Assembly: GCA_023105745.1 (NCBI GenBank)
Contig: JALGQZ010000009.1
Coordinates: forward strand, 39,303,359-39,367,358
Direction of reading: 5' to 3'
Length of the DNA: 64,000 nt
Source of the DNA: Austropuccinia psidii
Taxonomy: Eukaryota; Basidiomycota; Pucciniomycetes; Pucciniales; Sphaerophragmiaceae
The position numbers and the translations under genes were made by a program. This document shows, piece after piece, positions 1 to 11,500 of the stretch; within the stretch, counting starts at the first letter, position 1; the number at the start of each line of letters is the position of its first letter. The notes under the pieces were generated by a model, which searched no databases, was not told the DNA's origin, and saw only the letters and a program-made list of their open reading frames with translations.

Positions 1-81
1 TATTATATGTTTCTATTGAGGACAGTCATAGTACTCTTGATTTTGCTACTATTATCAAGCGTTTCATAGAAAAACCTTACA
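1..81 (+). repeat. 3' end of family A 5' LTR
   Basis: The first 81 bases match the last 81 bases of the LTR ending at 3522 with three mismatches, and end in CCTTACA like every LTR of families A to D here. It is the tail of the 5' LTR of the element that continues to 3522; the rest lies outside the window. Confidence 0.9.
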
Positions 82-83
82 TT

Positions 84-100
84 TGGGGGCCTGGCCGTGA
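84..100 (+). other. Primer binding site, family A
   Basis: Two bases after the LTR end comes TGGGGGCCTGGCCGTGA. The same 17 bases follow the 5' LTR of families B (19808-19824) and C (minus strand, 54072-54088), the position of a minus-strand DNA primer site. I could not assign the matching tRNA. Confidence 0.75.
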
Positions 101-610
101 TTTTAACCAATTTTTGGGACATAAATCATATTCTAGACCTTATTTCACTGTTTTTTGGCGTAAAATTGCCATATTTATCCTAATATTGGCTTTTTTGGGA
201 CTTATCCGTTATAAATAATCTTTATAATATTAATAAAGTTATTTTTTCTTCAGAATATTGTTTGAAACAATGTACTATTGAGTGACTTGGAATAAATTTC
301 TTTTGTCTAACTAGTGGCTTTTTCACATCACAGAGTTGAAATTTATTCTTTGAGTTATTCTAGTATAAAGTGAATAATAATACAATTTTGATTAATTAAC
401 TTGTTAATTGCATAATTATTATTTCTTGAAAGAAAATAATAAATCAAATAAAAAAATTCAAAAATTAAAAAGTCTTTACTAAAAACATTTTTCTTTATTT
501 TTGATGTAATTTGCCATAAAATTACATTCAAACAACTTTATTTAATAAGTTGAGTTTATAAGTTATTTTTATTATTTGATAAAACAACTTATATTTTTAA
601 TTTTCTCTAG

Positions 611-1397
611 TGTCTTCCATTAGAGAAAATTCTTCAGACTCTGAAGCCTCAGAGTCCAGTATTGAAATTCAAACCAGCCCACCACCAAGGGGTTTGATAA
701 CCAAAGAGCCCTTTAAAGGTCCTGCAGGTGAATTCAATTCAATTTTACTCTATTTTTTATTAAAATTGACATGAAATGACACCTACTAGAAGTGGAATTA
801 ACTACTCCATCCAATCAAATAGATCTGGACCAGGACATTCCAGCCACAAATCCAAAAGGCAGGAATGTCTTCCCAGAGGAGAGGCACAAATGGAGGATGC
901 CAGAACTTCCACCAGTTCCCAAAGGTTAGCCAGCACCTTTGAGCCTCTAATTGAGAGTCCAGAAGCTGACATAACTGTTATTGCTGTTAGACCTGAACCA
1001 TTTCCAACAAGCAGCCGTGGAGATTTATCAATCTCAATGGAAGAACTGGTTCTTGGCGTCAAAACAACAAGAGTGGGAACTTCTCCCAAGTCTTTGGATA
1101 GGCACCATGAACTCTTATCTTCAAGTGAAGAGGTTCATGGGACCAAAAAAGACAGAAGACCTTCTGATGGGTTGGACACCCATGTCTGTCAAAGGACAAG
1201 TCCAACAGATAAAAGCTTGGTTGAAAAACCAAAGCATGTTATCAGAGGATCAGAAGAAGAAGTTGGCCCAAGGAAAGGGAACCAGCCCAGTGGAAGCTCC
1301 CCAAGCATCCACCAGAAAAAATCCACCTCAACAAGTGCCAAACAAGCCCAAGCAAGCCCCAAAAACCAACCAGAAGAATGACTTTATAAACAGTTAA
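611..1397 (+). CDS. ORF0 of family A, three exons (611-727, 790-924, 991-1397)
   Basis: Function unknown. A reading frame conserved in families A, B and C emerges if two short introns are removed: 728-789 (GTGAAT...CTACTAG, 62 nt) and 925-990 (GTTAGC...TGTTAG, 66 nt). Exon 1 follows a TTTTCTCTAG acceptor. Exon 2 encodes TTPSNQIDLDQD and ERHKWRMPELPPVPKG; the latter is nearly identical in family C. Exon 3 has HFQ.AAVEIYQ, then K.W, WE..P, G.MNS, GW.P.S.K and IK.WL, all shared with C and mostly with B. The basic, Pro/Gln-rich end runs 18 nt into the 3' LTR, so the conserved C-terminal block of B and C (NMARTL.EF) is missing. No ATG start is visible: codon 1 would be split by the leader intron. 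Introns are predicted, not shown by RNA. Confidence 0.6.
776..1381 (+). CDS. Overlapping N-terminal gag-frame ORF of family A (201 aa)
   Basis: Open from ATG at 776, inside predicted intron 2 of ORF0 and four codons before its acceptor, to the TGA at 1379-1381, which is the first three bases of the 3' LTR. It lies in the -1 frame relative to ORF0, exactly as the gag-pol frame does in family B. It begins like B and C (TR....YSIQ in A and B, YSVQ in C), followed by a Ser/Arg/Pro-rich low-complexity stretch. There is no capsid or zinc knuckle. Either this is a real N-terminal gag extension left after deletion of the rest, or it is open only because it overlaps ORF0. No function is assigned. Confidence 0.45.
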   Translation: MTPTRSGINYSIQSNRSGPGHSSHKSKRQECLPRGEAQMEDARTSTSSQRLASTFEPLIESPEADITVIAVRPEPFPTSSRGDLSISMEELVLGVKTTRVGTSPKSLDRHHELLSSSEEVHGTKKDRRPSDGLDTHVCQRTSPTDKSLVEKPKHVIRGSEEEVGPRKGNQPSGSSPSIHQKKSTSTSAKQAQASPKNQPEE

Positions 1398-3522
1398 TTT
1401 TGTCTTAAACAGACTTTTTAGTTGAAATTAAAATAAAAAATAACAAAAAATAAGTATAACTTTTTTGGATAAACAAAGTTATAGATATTATGTCATTTTT
1501 GGCTTCTACACCAAAAATGACCTAGGGTACATCCATAAGGTGTTATACCCAAAAACACTTATTTCTTGTGTTATTAGAAGATTTAAGAATCTCACAGTAC
1601 TAATGTAACTTTTTTAATATTTTTTTAAAATTGTTAAATTTAAGCTTAAATAAGCTTAAATTTAAAGTTGCATAAGGTTAATGCAAACTTACCAAAATTT
1701 TAGTTAAAATTGAGGTGTGGTGTATATTTACTGAATTGGCAAATGATTTACCATACAGAATGTAAATCCTGCGTGAGCTCAATTTGAAAGGGTTTAAAGC
1801 CATGGTATTGCTTTAAATAAATAAAAGGGCAAAATCCACGCAAAAAGGTGGGACAAAGGAAAAAGACCAAATAGAGCTGGGGTACCCAACTTTTTGGATC
1901 TGCAATAATTCAATTAAGGTTTTCCACCTGTATTGGAGGATTTTCAACCTTATTTAAACTTTAAGATTAGACTTTGATCCAACCTTAAGGTTTAAACTGG
2001 TTTTATCCCAATTTGGACAGGAATTTCAAGCTGCCAAAGGGTAAATCCCAATATGCAGGCTTGAAATCAAAGCTTTAAGAACTGTCAAAGCTTAATAAAG
2101 CTTAAAAACCTTAAATAAGCTTAAAACTTTAAGGTTACAAGCATAAAAACCTTATCAAAAGCTAAGGTTTGGTGTGTATTGCTATTTTACATGGAAAAAT
2201 AGAAATAACTTCAAAAATTCATTAAAACTCCAAATCTTAATGGATTTTCTTGAAAATTTCACACAGATTAGGTTTTAATGTGATCTATATATAAATCAAA
2301 TTTTAAGTATCTTTTATAAATAAATCTCCTGGGTAATTAGCCTGGAAATTTACTCTTTTAATTAAGCTCAAAGAAAATTATGATTTCTTTAAAAACTAAT
2401 TAAAAATTGAGTTTAAGAGATTTCTGCTTGAAACTCTATTTTTAAGCTGTTCATGTGATGAACTTTAATATAAATAAGTTTATTTATATTATAAACTTAA
2501 AATAATTAGTTTAAATGAGGATTAAAGCTACATGGAGTTAAGAATAACACTGCTAACTTAAAATTGGCATTAAAAACAAGTTGCCTTAAGCTAAGGATCT
2601 TGTTTTTAAGTATGGTTTTTTAGTTTTGACCTGAGCACGCCCTCTATACTCATTATGAATCATGAGAGCTGCTCTGAAGATATAAAAAGAGTCTTTTCAT
2701 CACTGTTTTTGTCCATCATTCATCATCAATCCAATCATATTAGAAATTTAAACAGGTAAAGTTTTATTATTTATAAAATCTTATTATTAGAGTAATTCTT
2801 AAGTTATTTTATTCTTTATTAATTGTAAATTAACCAATTGAGGTCATAGAATTCAGATTATTGTTGTAATCATCAATAATATATTTTATATTATAAAATT
2901 ATCATCTTAAATATCTTTTAAAATCCACAAATTCCTTTTAAAAACTCTTTAATCTTAAATTTTATCATAAAAAAGTTGTTTTATCTTTAAAATTATTCAT
3001 TTTAGGCGTGTTTTTAACTTATAATCATTATTTAATATAATAACTGTTGTTGTTTGACTTGTTGTATTAAATAAATATTATAAGTAAGTTTTCTATAAAG
3101 TTCTATATTTTTTTATCTAGTATTAGTTTTTTTATATAGAATTTTTATTCTATAAGAATTATTTCTGCACAGTGTGTGTTATAATTCTTTTATAAATAAT
3201 ATTTATATTATTTATAAGTGGTTAATATTCATATTTCCACGTGTAATTGTCTCATTAAGAGCTTTACAAGTCTTATTGTTATAACTGTCAGCGACTATAA
3301 CAATAATAGAATAATTCTAATTTATTATAATTATTATTATTATTTTTTATTATTATATTTTTATAATAATAATCAAATTTATTTTTTTATATAATTATTT
3401 TTAATAATTATATTTAAATTTGTGGTTATAATATTTTATTATATTATATATTTCTATTGAGGACAGTCATAGTACTCTTGATTTTGCTACTATTATCAAG
3501 AGTTTCATAGACAAACCTTACA
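1379..3522 (+). repeat. 3' LTR, family A (about 2.14 kb)
   Basis: Starts TGACTTTATAAAC after the purine run AGAAGAA and ends CCTTACA. A TATAAAAA box lies at 2681-2688. About 70 nt later AAACAG/GTAAAG (donor at about 2756) is a candidate splice donor for the leader intron. The distal part (about 2760-3440) is extremely AT-rich. The start was set by comparison with the decayed copy beginning at 8572. Confidence 0.8.
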
Positions 3523-3523
3523 T

Positions 3524-6231
3524 GGTCCCCCCACTCCTGCATTCCATATACCTCAATATCTAAGTACCATATTTGAACATCCCCAATTGGAGTCAGTGAT
3601 TCAAAACTATATATGTTTTCCTCAATGTTTCTTTCTTAATGGCCTTACTGAATCAGTCACAACTGACCAACCCCACTGTCAATGCCATAATGACCCAAAT
3701 GATCATGATCCGCCTTGCACACAATCATTAGATAAATTCATCTATTCATTTGAACCCCGCACCCAAATCACAACCAACATGAAGCAAAAATTTATACCAA
3801 CAAAACATTTCATTTATCAACCATTCAAAAATTGGCTTTCCAGATTTCTCCAGCGGGCTGGAATTATGGAAATTCTGCATCAACATCAACAATCCCAAAC
3901 TCCCAAAGGTTCCCCCAAATGTGACATCTGGGATGGATTGGTCTGGAGATGCTTCACTGGAACTAGAAATATTCACGACCCCCCATTCATGTCCATTCCT
4001 GGTGCATTGGCCTTCTCCATTTATGTGGACTGGTTTAATGCACATGGAAAGTCAACCCGGTTGGCCAGCATTGTACCTATCATGCTCATTTTTCTTAATC
4101 TCCCCCCAAGTGAAAGATTGAAGCCAGAGAATGTCTATATTGCAGGAATCATCCCTGGCCCAAAGAAGCCAGCTGCCCTTCAATTGAATTACCTATTAAT
4201 GCCACTCATCAACGAGCTCAAAGAGCTATGGCAAGGTTACCATATTTCACCCACCTCAACAGGTCCTTCAGGATCCTTTATCTGTGTTGCCATTCTCATG
4301 GCCATTGTGGATGTGGTTGCCATGCCCAAGCTTACTGGATTTATTTCTCATTCAGGAAGCCACTTTTGTAATTTTTGCACTATTCACAAAGCTCAAATTG
4401 AAGAAATTGGTCCCCAATTTCACTACACACGCTCATACCAAAATCATAAATCAACCATTGCAAAATGGCTTCTGGCATCCCCACAACAAAGACAAGCAAT
4501 GTTTTCTGAGTATGGAGTGTGATATTCAATTTTGGAAGACCTTCTGTATTGGGATGCAACCAGAATGGTTAATCTTGACATAATGCATAACTTAATACTT
4601 GGAATTTTGAAGGATCATGCAATTTTCAAATTGTGCATTCCAGAGTCCAAATCAAAAATTTACTTCATGTCCTGCAGGAAATCCAATGACACCAACACTT
4701 CAGACTCAAATTCCACTACCTCCAACAGCTCTCTTGATAAAATCACATTGAGAGAGGCCCACTCCCTGAGAAGAGATTCAGCAAAAATAATAAATGAGTC
4801 ACTCCCCACTACTTCCACCCAAAAAAACTACCTCCCAATGCCCACCCCTCACACACAACATCCATATAGTGGTTCTGCGGAGATTCCTTCATTTGATGTG
4901 GATTACATCCCCACTTCCAAAATCCCCTCTGAATTGGATATCAGTGCACTGCATGATCACCAGATCAAGGGTGAGGCTCTGGAGCATCTCTAACAAATCA
5001 TATCTGATACCATAATTCCCTTGTCATGGACAGGAGTACCCTGTAAAATGGGTTCCCCCTCTCATGGTAGTTTGAAAGCTGCTGAATGGGCTTTCTTATA
5101 CAAGGTCTATATTCCATTTTTAATTCTCAGTCAACAGATGTCATTAGATGAACACAAAGCCACCAACACACAAAAAAACATGGGTCAATCAGAAGAACTT
5201 TCAAATGAACTAACCAAGAATACATTCCATTTGATTAGTGCTATCAACATTGCCACAAGTTGGACTGTTTCAACGGTTGATGCAAATGCATTTTCTGAAC
5301 ATTGGAAAAAATTCTGCCTTTCCAATCAACACCTGTTCCCAAAACAGAAAAGTAAACTAAATCATCATTTTGCTGATCATATTCCCAAACTCTTCCAATG
5401 TTGGGGCCCAGAACAAGCCTCAGCCACATGGGGTTATGAGCGCTTGATTGCAGTATTTGCAAAGATGCCAACAAATAACAAAATATGTATGTCAATTAAT
5501 AAGATCAATATATTCACATTGATTAAACACATGAACTGAATAAGACTAACTTCTTGCAACTCTGAATAGATGATCTAGATAAAACATTACTTCAACATAT
5601 CAGTCAATGTTCCAACCTTTCTGTTCTCCTGAAATTCCCATCCATCCCATGTAAAATAGAACAACTTTTCAAATCACAGCTGCCTGCCCCGTTCAATCAC
5701 CAAAAACATAACAAACCATCCCGCCATGACCAAAAAAATTATGATTGCCTGGTTGAGTACTTACAGAATTTTCATTCCACAAGGGAAATAGTTGAATGGA
5801 TTAGCTTAGACACTACCATACAACCCACAAGTCATCCCACTTCAAGGATTGTCTCACCTTGGTATTTTCCAGTTTCAAACATTAATATTGAGAACAATAT
5901 ATTTTCAACTGAATCCAAAAATGTCAGCAACAGTGTGATATGTTTTCTGAGGGGCAACTCAAGATGTTTTGGTGTTATTAATAGCATTTTTAAAGTCTCT
6001 GAGCCATCTTGCATGCTGAACAATAACTTTCTAATATTAAAAACTTTGAACATTGATGTGAATTTCTTACCAGATTGGCCGCATCTCAATATTTATAAAG
6101 CTGTTGGTTTTGATGATGGAAAATTGATTATATCTGAAGAAGAAATAGAATGTAACTGTGGATTGTATGATAGGAAATTTATGTCATGTGGACTGCTTGT
6201 AATGATAAAACTGTTATTTCATGATACTTAG
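3524..6231 (+). pseudogene. Tnp2-family (CACTA-like) transposase, 5'-truncated and broken
   Basis: Protein-level pattern of basidiomycete Tnp2 transposases: VDWFNAHGKS, LNLPPSERLKPEN, AGIIPGPKKP, a short Cys/His cluster (HFCNFCTIHK), LLYWDATRMVNLDIMHN, HGSLKAAEW and the ending NHHFADHIPKLF...GPE...YERL. All parts lie in one frame except for a predicted 83-nt intron (5487-5569, GTATGT...TAG), after which the frame is open to TAG at 6229-6231. Two in-frame stops break it: TGA at 4520-4522, where the family normally has Arg, and TAA near 4991, at a plausible Gln. Both fit C-to-T change. The 5' part is missing because the family A LTR abuts it; it may continue beyond the left window edge. No terminal repeats were identified. 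Confidence 0.85.
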
Positions 6232-6919
6232 TCTACAAAAATGCAAATCTCTCAGATTCATTAGAAATTTTGCTAGTGAAATAACTGTCTCATAATTTGG
6301 TGACATGAGACATGCCATTGTGACAAGCAAAGCCCATTATTTTACATTGCCACAAAAAAATTACTATTTTGACATTGGCTACAGTGTTAATAAGCCAATT
6401 TCAATTATCAAATGTCCCACACACTCACCTATCAAAGCATCCAAAATGTCCAACTGCGCCATCATCATGTTGGAAGGGGAATCGGCCCTTATGCACCCGC
6501 CCCCGCACGGGAACACGCTTATGCACATGCAACTGCACTGCACCCGTGGTATTGTGCGGCGGGCTCTACCAGTGTCATCCGCAAAATGACAATCCTGCAG
6601 AGGCGGAGTCCTTTCATGGATGACCTGGTGAGGTCAATCCCCCCCTCTACATCAAGACTGGCTGAAGGACCTCTTTGATGTGTGCGTGTGGAAACAGGCG
6701 GGTCTTGTGTAATTTTTACCAAATTTTGGATGGTTGAGGGAGGATCCGGTGGTGAGGAATCTCAGTTGAAGGCACAGGGGAACCAATATTGGTGGATGTC
6801 ACAGGATTTGGTGTAAGACCAGAGTGTGATGTGTGCTTGACAGTTGCTTTATTTTCGCTTGACATGAGCTTGACTTTTATCCTGCTTGATTTTTTCTTGA
6901 TGTGAAGTCAATCACCAAC
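6232..6919. other. Intergenic, 3' flank of Tnp2 pseudogene
   Basis: No coding pattern. About 6420-6700 is noticeably G+C-richer than its surroundings (CCCGCCCCCGCACGGG-type tracts); several short ORFs there overlap in all frames and look like composition effects. Confidence 0.5.
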
Positions 6920-8000
6920 AATTGGCGCAAGATTTTCCCTGGTGAATGTGGGCTGGTTTGTGGCTCTATACACTCAACAAATACTGGTAGTGAGTTGAAA
7001 TGTAGTTTTAGAACCCCAAGTTGTCATATTTACCCTATACAGGGTGAAGAGCTTGACCAATGGAGTTTACAGGTGTGTTCTGTTGCTTCTGGTGCATCAG
7101 AAGCTGCAGAAAACCTTCCTTTATGACTGTTATTGGTCAGTTTATGAGAAATAAAAGAATAAACACCATTTAACTTGATTTATCAGCTGTAAATTCAATT
7201 TTATGGACAGCTGTCCTGCAGTAAGATCCCATACTGGCTAGTGTGGTATTAAAATCTTAAAGCCCAAACATCTTTGTCAGTTTTGAAGATAGATAGCTCA
7301 AAATTAGCACATGTTGTAGTCCTTGGTGTTCCCTACATAATTTTTACTCATTTGTTATAGCTAGCATCAAATATGGAAAATTTATACCAATTTGTAAATT
7401 TGTTATGAATCCCATATTGAGCTTCTTTGCTTCATAACTTTTGTTGCAAATCTGTTGTGAGAAAATGGATGGAACTATCAGAAATTTTTTATTGTTCTCT
7501 TTCAAAAGAGACCTCACTTCAGGTATCTCACACTAAAGCTGTGGAAGTTAGATGAGAGGTGAATATTTTGTTCACCCTTATTTGGCTTATTTTTAGCCAT
7601 AATTTCTGTATTTTGAATGCTAGCTTAATTTATCTAAAAACATTGAATAGCCCTTGTTGAGAGCTTCAATTTGAACCCCAATCTTATGGGGTGCTTCCTC
7701 TTCCTCTGGATTTCAGATGAGTAGTGAGAATTAAGGTTTATGCTCAGATCTTGGTTTGAGCTGGAATAACTCTGTCATTCCTTATCCTATGGTTATGGGA
7801 GTTTTATCTTTGGAAAAAGGCTACTTTCCCCTTTCTTTTGATTCCCTTTATGATTAATTTTGGCTCAGTTCACTCTTTAGTGGCATTGTGCTCTCTACCA
7901 TTGGTTTAGGGTATTTTGGCTGTCATGCTTTTGCTCTGGTTTTGAGTCATAGGCTTACAGTAATGATATGGGGTTCATTTTTCACTTCCCATTGTAGCAG
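6920..8000 (+). repeat. Repeat R1, copy 1 (approximate ends)
   Basis: Clearly homologous to about 38290-39318: both contain AAGTTAGATGAGAGGTGAAT followed by ATTTTGTTCACC, a TCTTCCTCTGGAT block, a title block around GATGAGAGGTGA and an ending like TTTTGAGTCA.AGGCT. Non-coding in all frames. Copy 2 sits inside a MULE and suggests R1 is itself a mobile element; the ends of this copy are not clear. Confidence 0.6.
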
Positions 8001-8571
8001 AATGAAATTTCTCCAAATTTGAATAAATTTTCACAAAATGATACAACAGGTCTATTGCCCAGCCTTACAAATTTTTGTTCACAAAAGGGAGTAAGTGTCA
8101 CAACCATGGGCATAACCTCCCCATGCATGCAGTTATGGAAATCCTTAGGCATAATCATCCTGTAGCTAATTGGGCCTATCAATCATTTTATGAAACATTG
8201 GTCATCACTAGTCACCTGTGGCCATATTCAGTCACATCCATCTCATTGGCCATTACATCATTTTTGGGCATTTTTAGCCTCCCCCTATAGGGCCTTATGG
8301 GTCCATTCATAATCCTCAGTCCCCTTTGCTTGACCACTTTTACCCTGAGGCTTTTGGCCTAAATGGCCTTTTTGGGCCATTTGGGCACCTGGGCTGCATG
8401 CACAGCTCATGAACAGGAGACCACTTACCACAACTCATAGGACCCTTAGGCTCTTTTTCCCTTATGTCCAATGAGACCAAGAAAGGCTATAAACCTATCT
8501 ATATGGTCTTCATTCTCATTGTGGCCACATGAGCCTGTGAGGTTTGTATGGCATACTCATAAGGCACAAAT
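8001..8571. other. Non-coding stretch, no recognised feature
   Basis: Contains many GGCC/GGCCATT-type short palindromic words, also seen around 17440-17700 and in family E LTRs. It is probably old repeat sequence; no ORF of interest. Confidence 0.4.
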
Positions 8572-11500
8572 TAACTTTTATATAGTTGATTTAGTCTTAA
8601 ACAGACTTATCAAGTGAATTCAAAATGAAAAATAACAAACAATAAGTATAAATTTATCTTTGATAAAAAAATCCATAAAAATTATTTCATTTTTGGATTA
8701 TAAATTAAAAATAACCTAGGGTTGACCCATAGGGCTTTATACCCAAAAATGGGTATTTCTTATGATATTAGAATGTAAAGTTGCATAATGTTTAGTCAAA
8801 CTTACTAAGGCTTTAGTCAAAATTGAGGTGTGTTGTATATTTACTGAATTGGCTAAGGATTTACCATACCTTCAATTAAATCCAAGGGCAAAATTCATGC
8901 AGAAAGGTGGGACAAAGAAAAAAAACTAAATAGAGCCAGGGTAACCAGCTTTTGGGATCTTCAAGGACTCAATTAAGTTTTTCCAATTGTATTGAAGAAT
9001 TTTCAACCTTATTTAAACCTTACTATTATAATTTGATTGAACATTAAAGTTCAAACTGGTTTATCCCCAATTTGGACAGGAATTACAAACTGCCAGAAGG
9101 TAAATCCCCATATTCAGACTTATAATCAAAGTTTTAAGAACTTTGAAATTTCAATTAAACATAAAATTTAAAACTATAAGTGTTTAAACCTTATCAAAAT
9201 TTTAGTTTTGGTGTGTAACACTATTTTATATGGAAAAATAGCAATAACATCAAAAATTCATTGAAATTCCAAGTCTGAATGGATTTCCTTAAAAATTTAA
9301 CAAAGCTAACAATGAAATATTATATAGGTATGGATTTAGTTTTGAATATCTTTTTCAAACAGGATTGATTGGTAATAAGCCTTGAAATTAACTTTTTTGC
9401 TTATTCTTAGAGAAAATTGGGATTTCTTTGAAATTTAATTAAAAATCCAGTTTAAGAGATTTTCACTTGAAGATTCATTTTTAAGCTATTCATGTAATTA
9501 AATTTAATAAAAATAGGCTTATTTTATATTTAAACTTAAAATATGTGAGCCTTAGAGGTAATTTTATATACCCAAAAGACCACAAATACAAAATTAACAT
9601 AGAAATATAAATAAAATAAATTTATTTATATTATTGAAATGAAAATCAAAACATAAATATAAAATTATATTCACAATTAAAAATTTAATTACAATTTTAA
9701 AATAAAATTACATTAAATTTTGAAATTGTAAAATTACATTTATACTTGAAAAAATTAAGTAAAAATGTATTTTTAACAAAATTGTAAATAAATAAATAAA
9801 TTTGGAAAAAAGTTAAATAAAAATTATTATAAATTTTCATCTAATAAATAAACATATGAAAATTATTTCATCATTGGATTCCTCATAAAAAATCAGGTGG
9901 GGTCACCTCTGAGTGAAAATTTTGTAACTCAACTCTAAATAAGCTTGAATTAAGTTTTTAGTATTTTCTGTATGAAAATTGAAAATCCTCAAACCTTTAA
10001 TTTAATTCACATCACATGTAGTGTTAATCACCAAAATTTGTGTTAAAATTGAGGTGTTGTGTATATTTTAGAAGTTATAAGGAATCAAAGTATTTTCAAT
10101 TGAATTCAATTGAAATGTCAAAATGTGCGTGTGTATTACATAAGTGAACTTTGATTTACATGAGGTATAAATTATTACTATATTGAACTGTACAACTCAA
10201 TTAAATTACATATGTAAATTATAAGCATAATACATGATGAGGAATTAAAGGAAAAATAAATTGGAAAGATTAAATTTGGGGGGGAAAAGGAACTCCACCT
10301 CTAAGGGGGAGCTAGACCCCCAAAATCCTTGCTGACAGGCGTGGGATGTCAAAATTCACGCAAAAGTTCATCACTTTTGGCCTGGAATTGAGTTACAGGG
10401 TCTGTGGACTCAATTGATGATGAGGTTTTGATACCAACTGGGGTAGTTTTAGCTGTTGCCAAGAGGGTAAAACTACCCTTAAGATAAAACAACCATAGTA
10501 AAAACAGTTTTAACTGGTTTCTACGCCTCTTACACACATTCTGACGTGTTTTGAAGGCTCTAGGCCTGGTATTGCTATAGTAATGGCTGATTTAAGGGTC
10601 TAAAATGGCTAAAAATGGCTTAAACCAGCCCTTTTTGGTCTAAACCAGGGTTCAATGATGCCATAATTGGCTTTTCTGTTGTCAGACTCTTTTTCAAGAC
10701 TGAAAAGAGTAAATGTTACTTTTGGAGTAAGAGAATTGATGGCTATAAAAGAATGTCTTCTTTGCCCCACTTTTCTCTTCATGTTATAATCTTTTCCTTT
10801 TATTAATTAGTTTAAACACTGTTAAACCAATCAATCAAAGATTCCAACCACCATTTTTAAATCATTTTAATCCTTTTAACCACGTAAAAAAAATCACTAT
10901 AATCGTTGTTTGTAAGTCTTATAATCATTTTTACCCCTGAACCACCCCAAAAGTGAATTAAAGCATCTTTCATCACTGTAAACTTTGTCACTTTGTTTCC
11001 AAATTCACTCTGGTCACTTTTGGGCATGTTTTCTCTTTAATATTCTTTTTAAAGACTTTGTTCTTTAATTAATTGCTTGCAGTTCTTTTCTCAATTAATT
11101 CCAATTGAAATTTCTCTTGAAGAAATTTCTTTTGTAGCCTTAAAATATCTCTTGTAGAGTATTTTTTGGATAAATTTTTATTGTTGGTAAAACAATAAAT
11201 TTTTATAATATTATTGTTTTATACTAATAAAGTTATAAACAATAAAATTGGCATGTTTTCTCTTAAAAATAATATTTCTTACTATTTTTAATTTATTTTC
11301 ACCTTATACAAATTTTGAGGACAGGAAAAGTACTGGATTTTTAATCAAAGTTTCATATCCACACCTTACAAAATAATTAACCTAAAAGAGGATTAAAGTT
11401 ACTTGGAGTTTAGAATAACACTGGTAACTTTAAATTGGAACAAAAAATAAGTTACCTTCAGTTAAGAACCTTATTTTTAAGCATGAGTTTCAGTTTTAAC

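Larger units (their letters stand above)
1..3522 (+). mobile_element. Non-autonomous family A LTR retroelement (5' part outside window)
   Basis: Order: LTR tail (1-81), primer site, AT-rich leader, overlapping coding frames (611-1397), a short purine run (AGAAGAA, to 1378) and a complete 3' LTR (1379-3522). The interior is only about 1.3 kb and encodes no capsid, zinc knuckle, protease, RT or integrase. It keeps only the 5' overlapping ORF pair also found at the front of families B and C. It looks like a deletion derivative mobilised in trans. The left target-site duplication is outside the window. Confidence 0.8.

Noticed and set aside
3300..3440. AT-rich near-repetitive tracts as CRISPR-like or centromeric arrays
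   Set aside because: No regular spacing or unit; normal U5 composition of these LTRs, repeated at 19600-19740 and 28250-28400.
10349..10537. 62-codon minus-strand ORF repeated in D LTRs (10349-10537, 49228-49416)
   Set aside because: Conserved because the LTR DNA is nearly identical; the equivalent in D3 is disrupted, and there is no domain.
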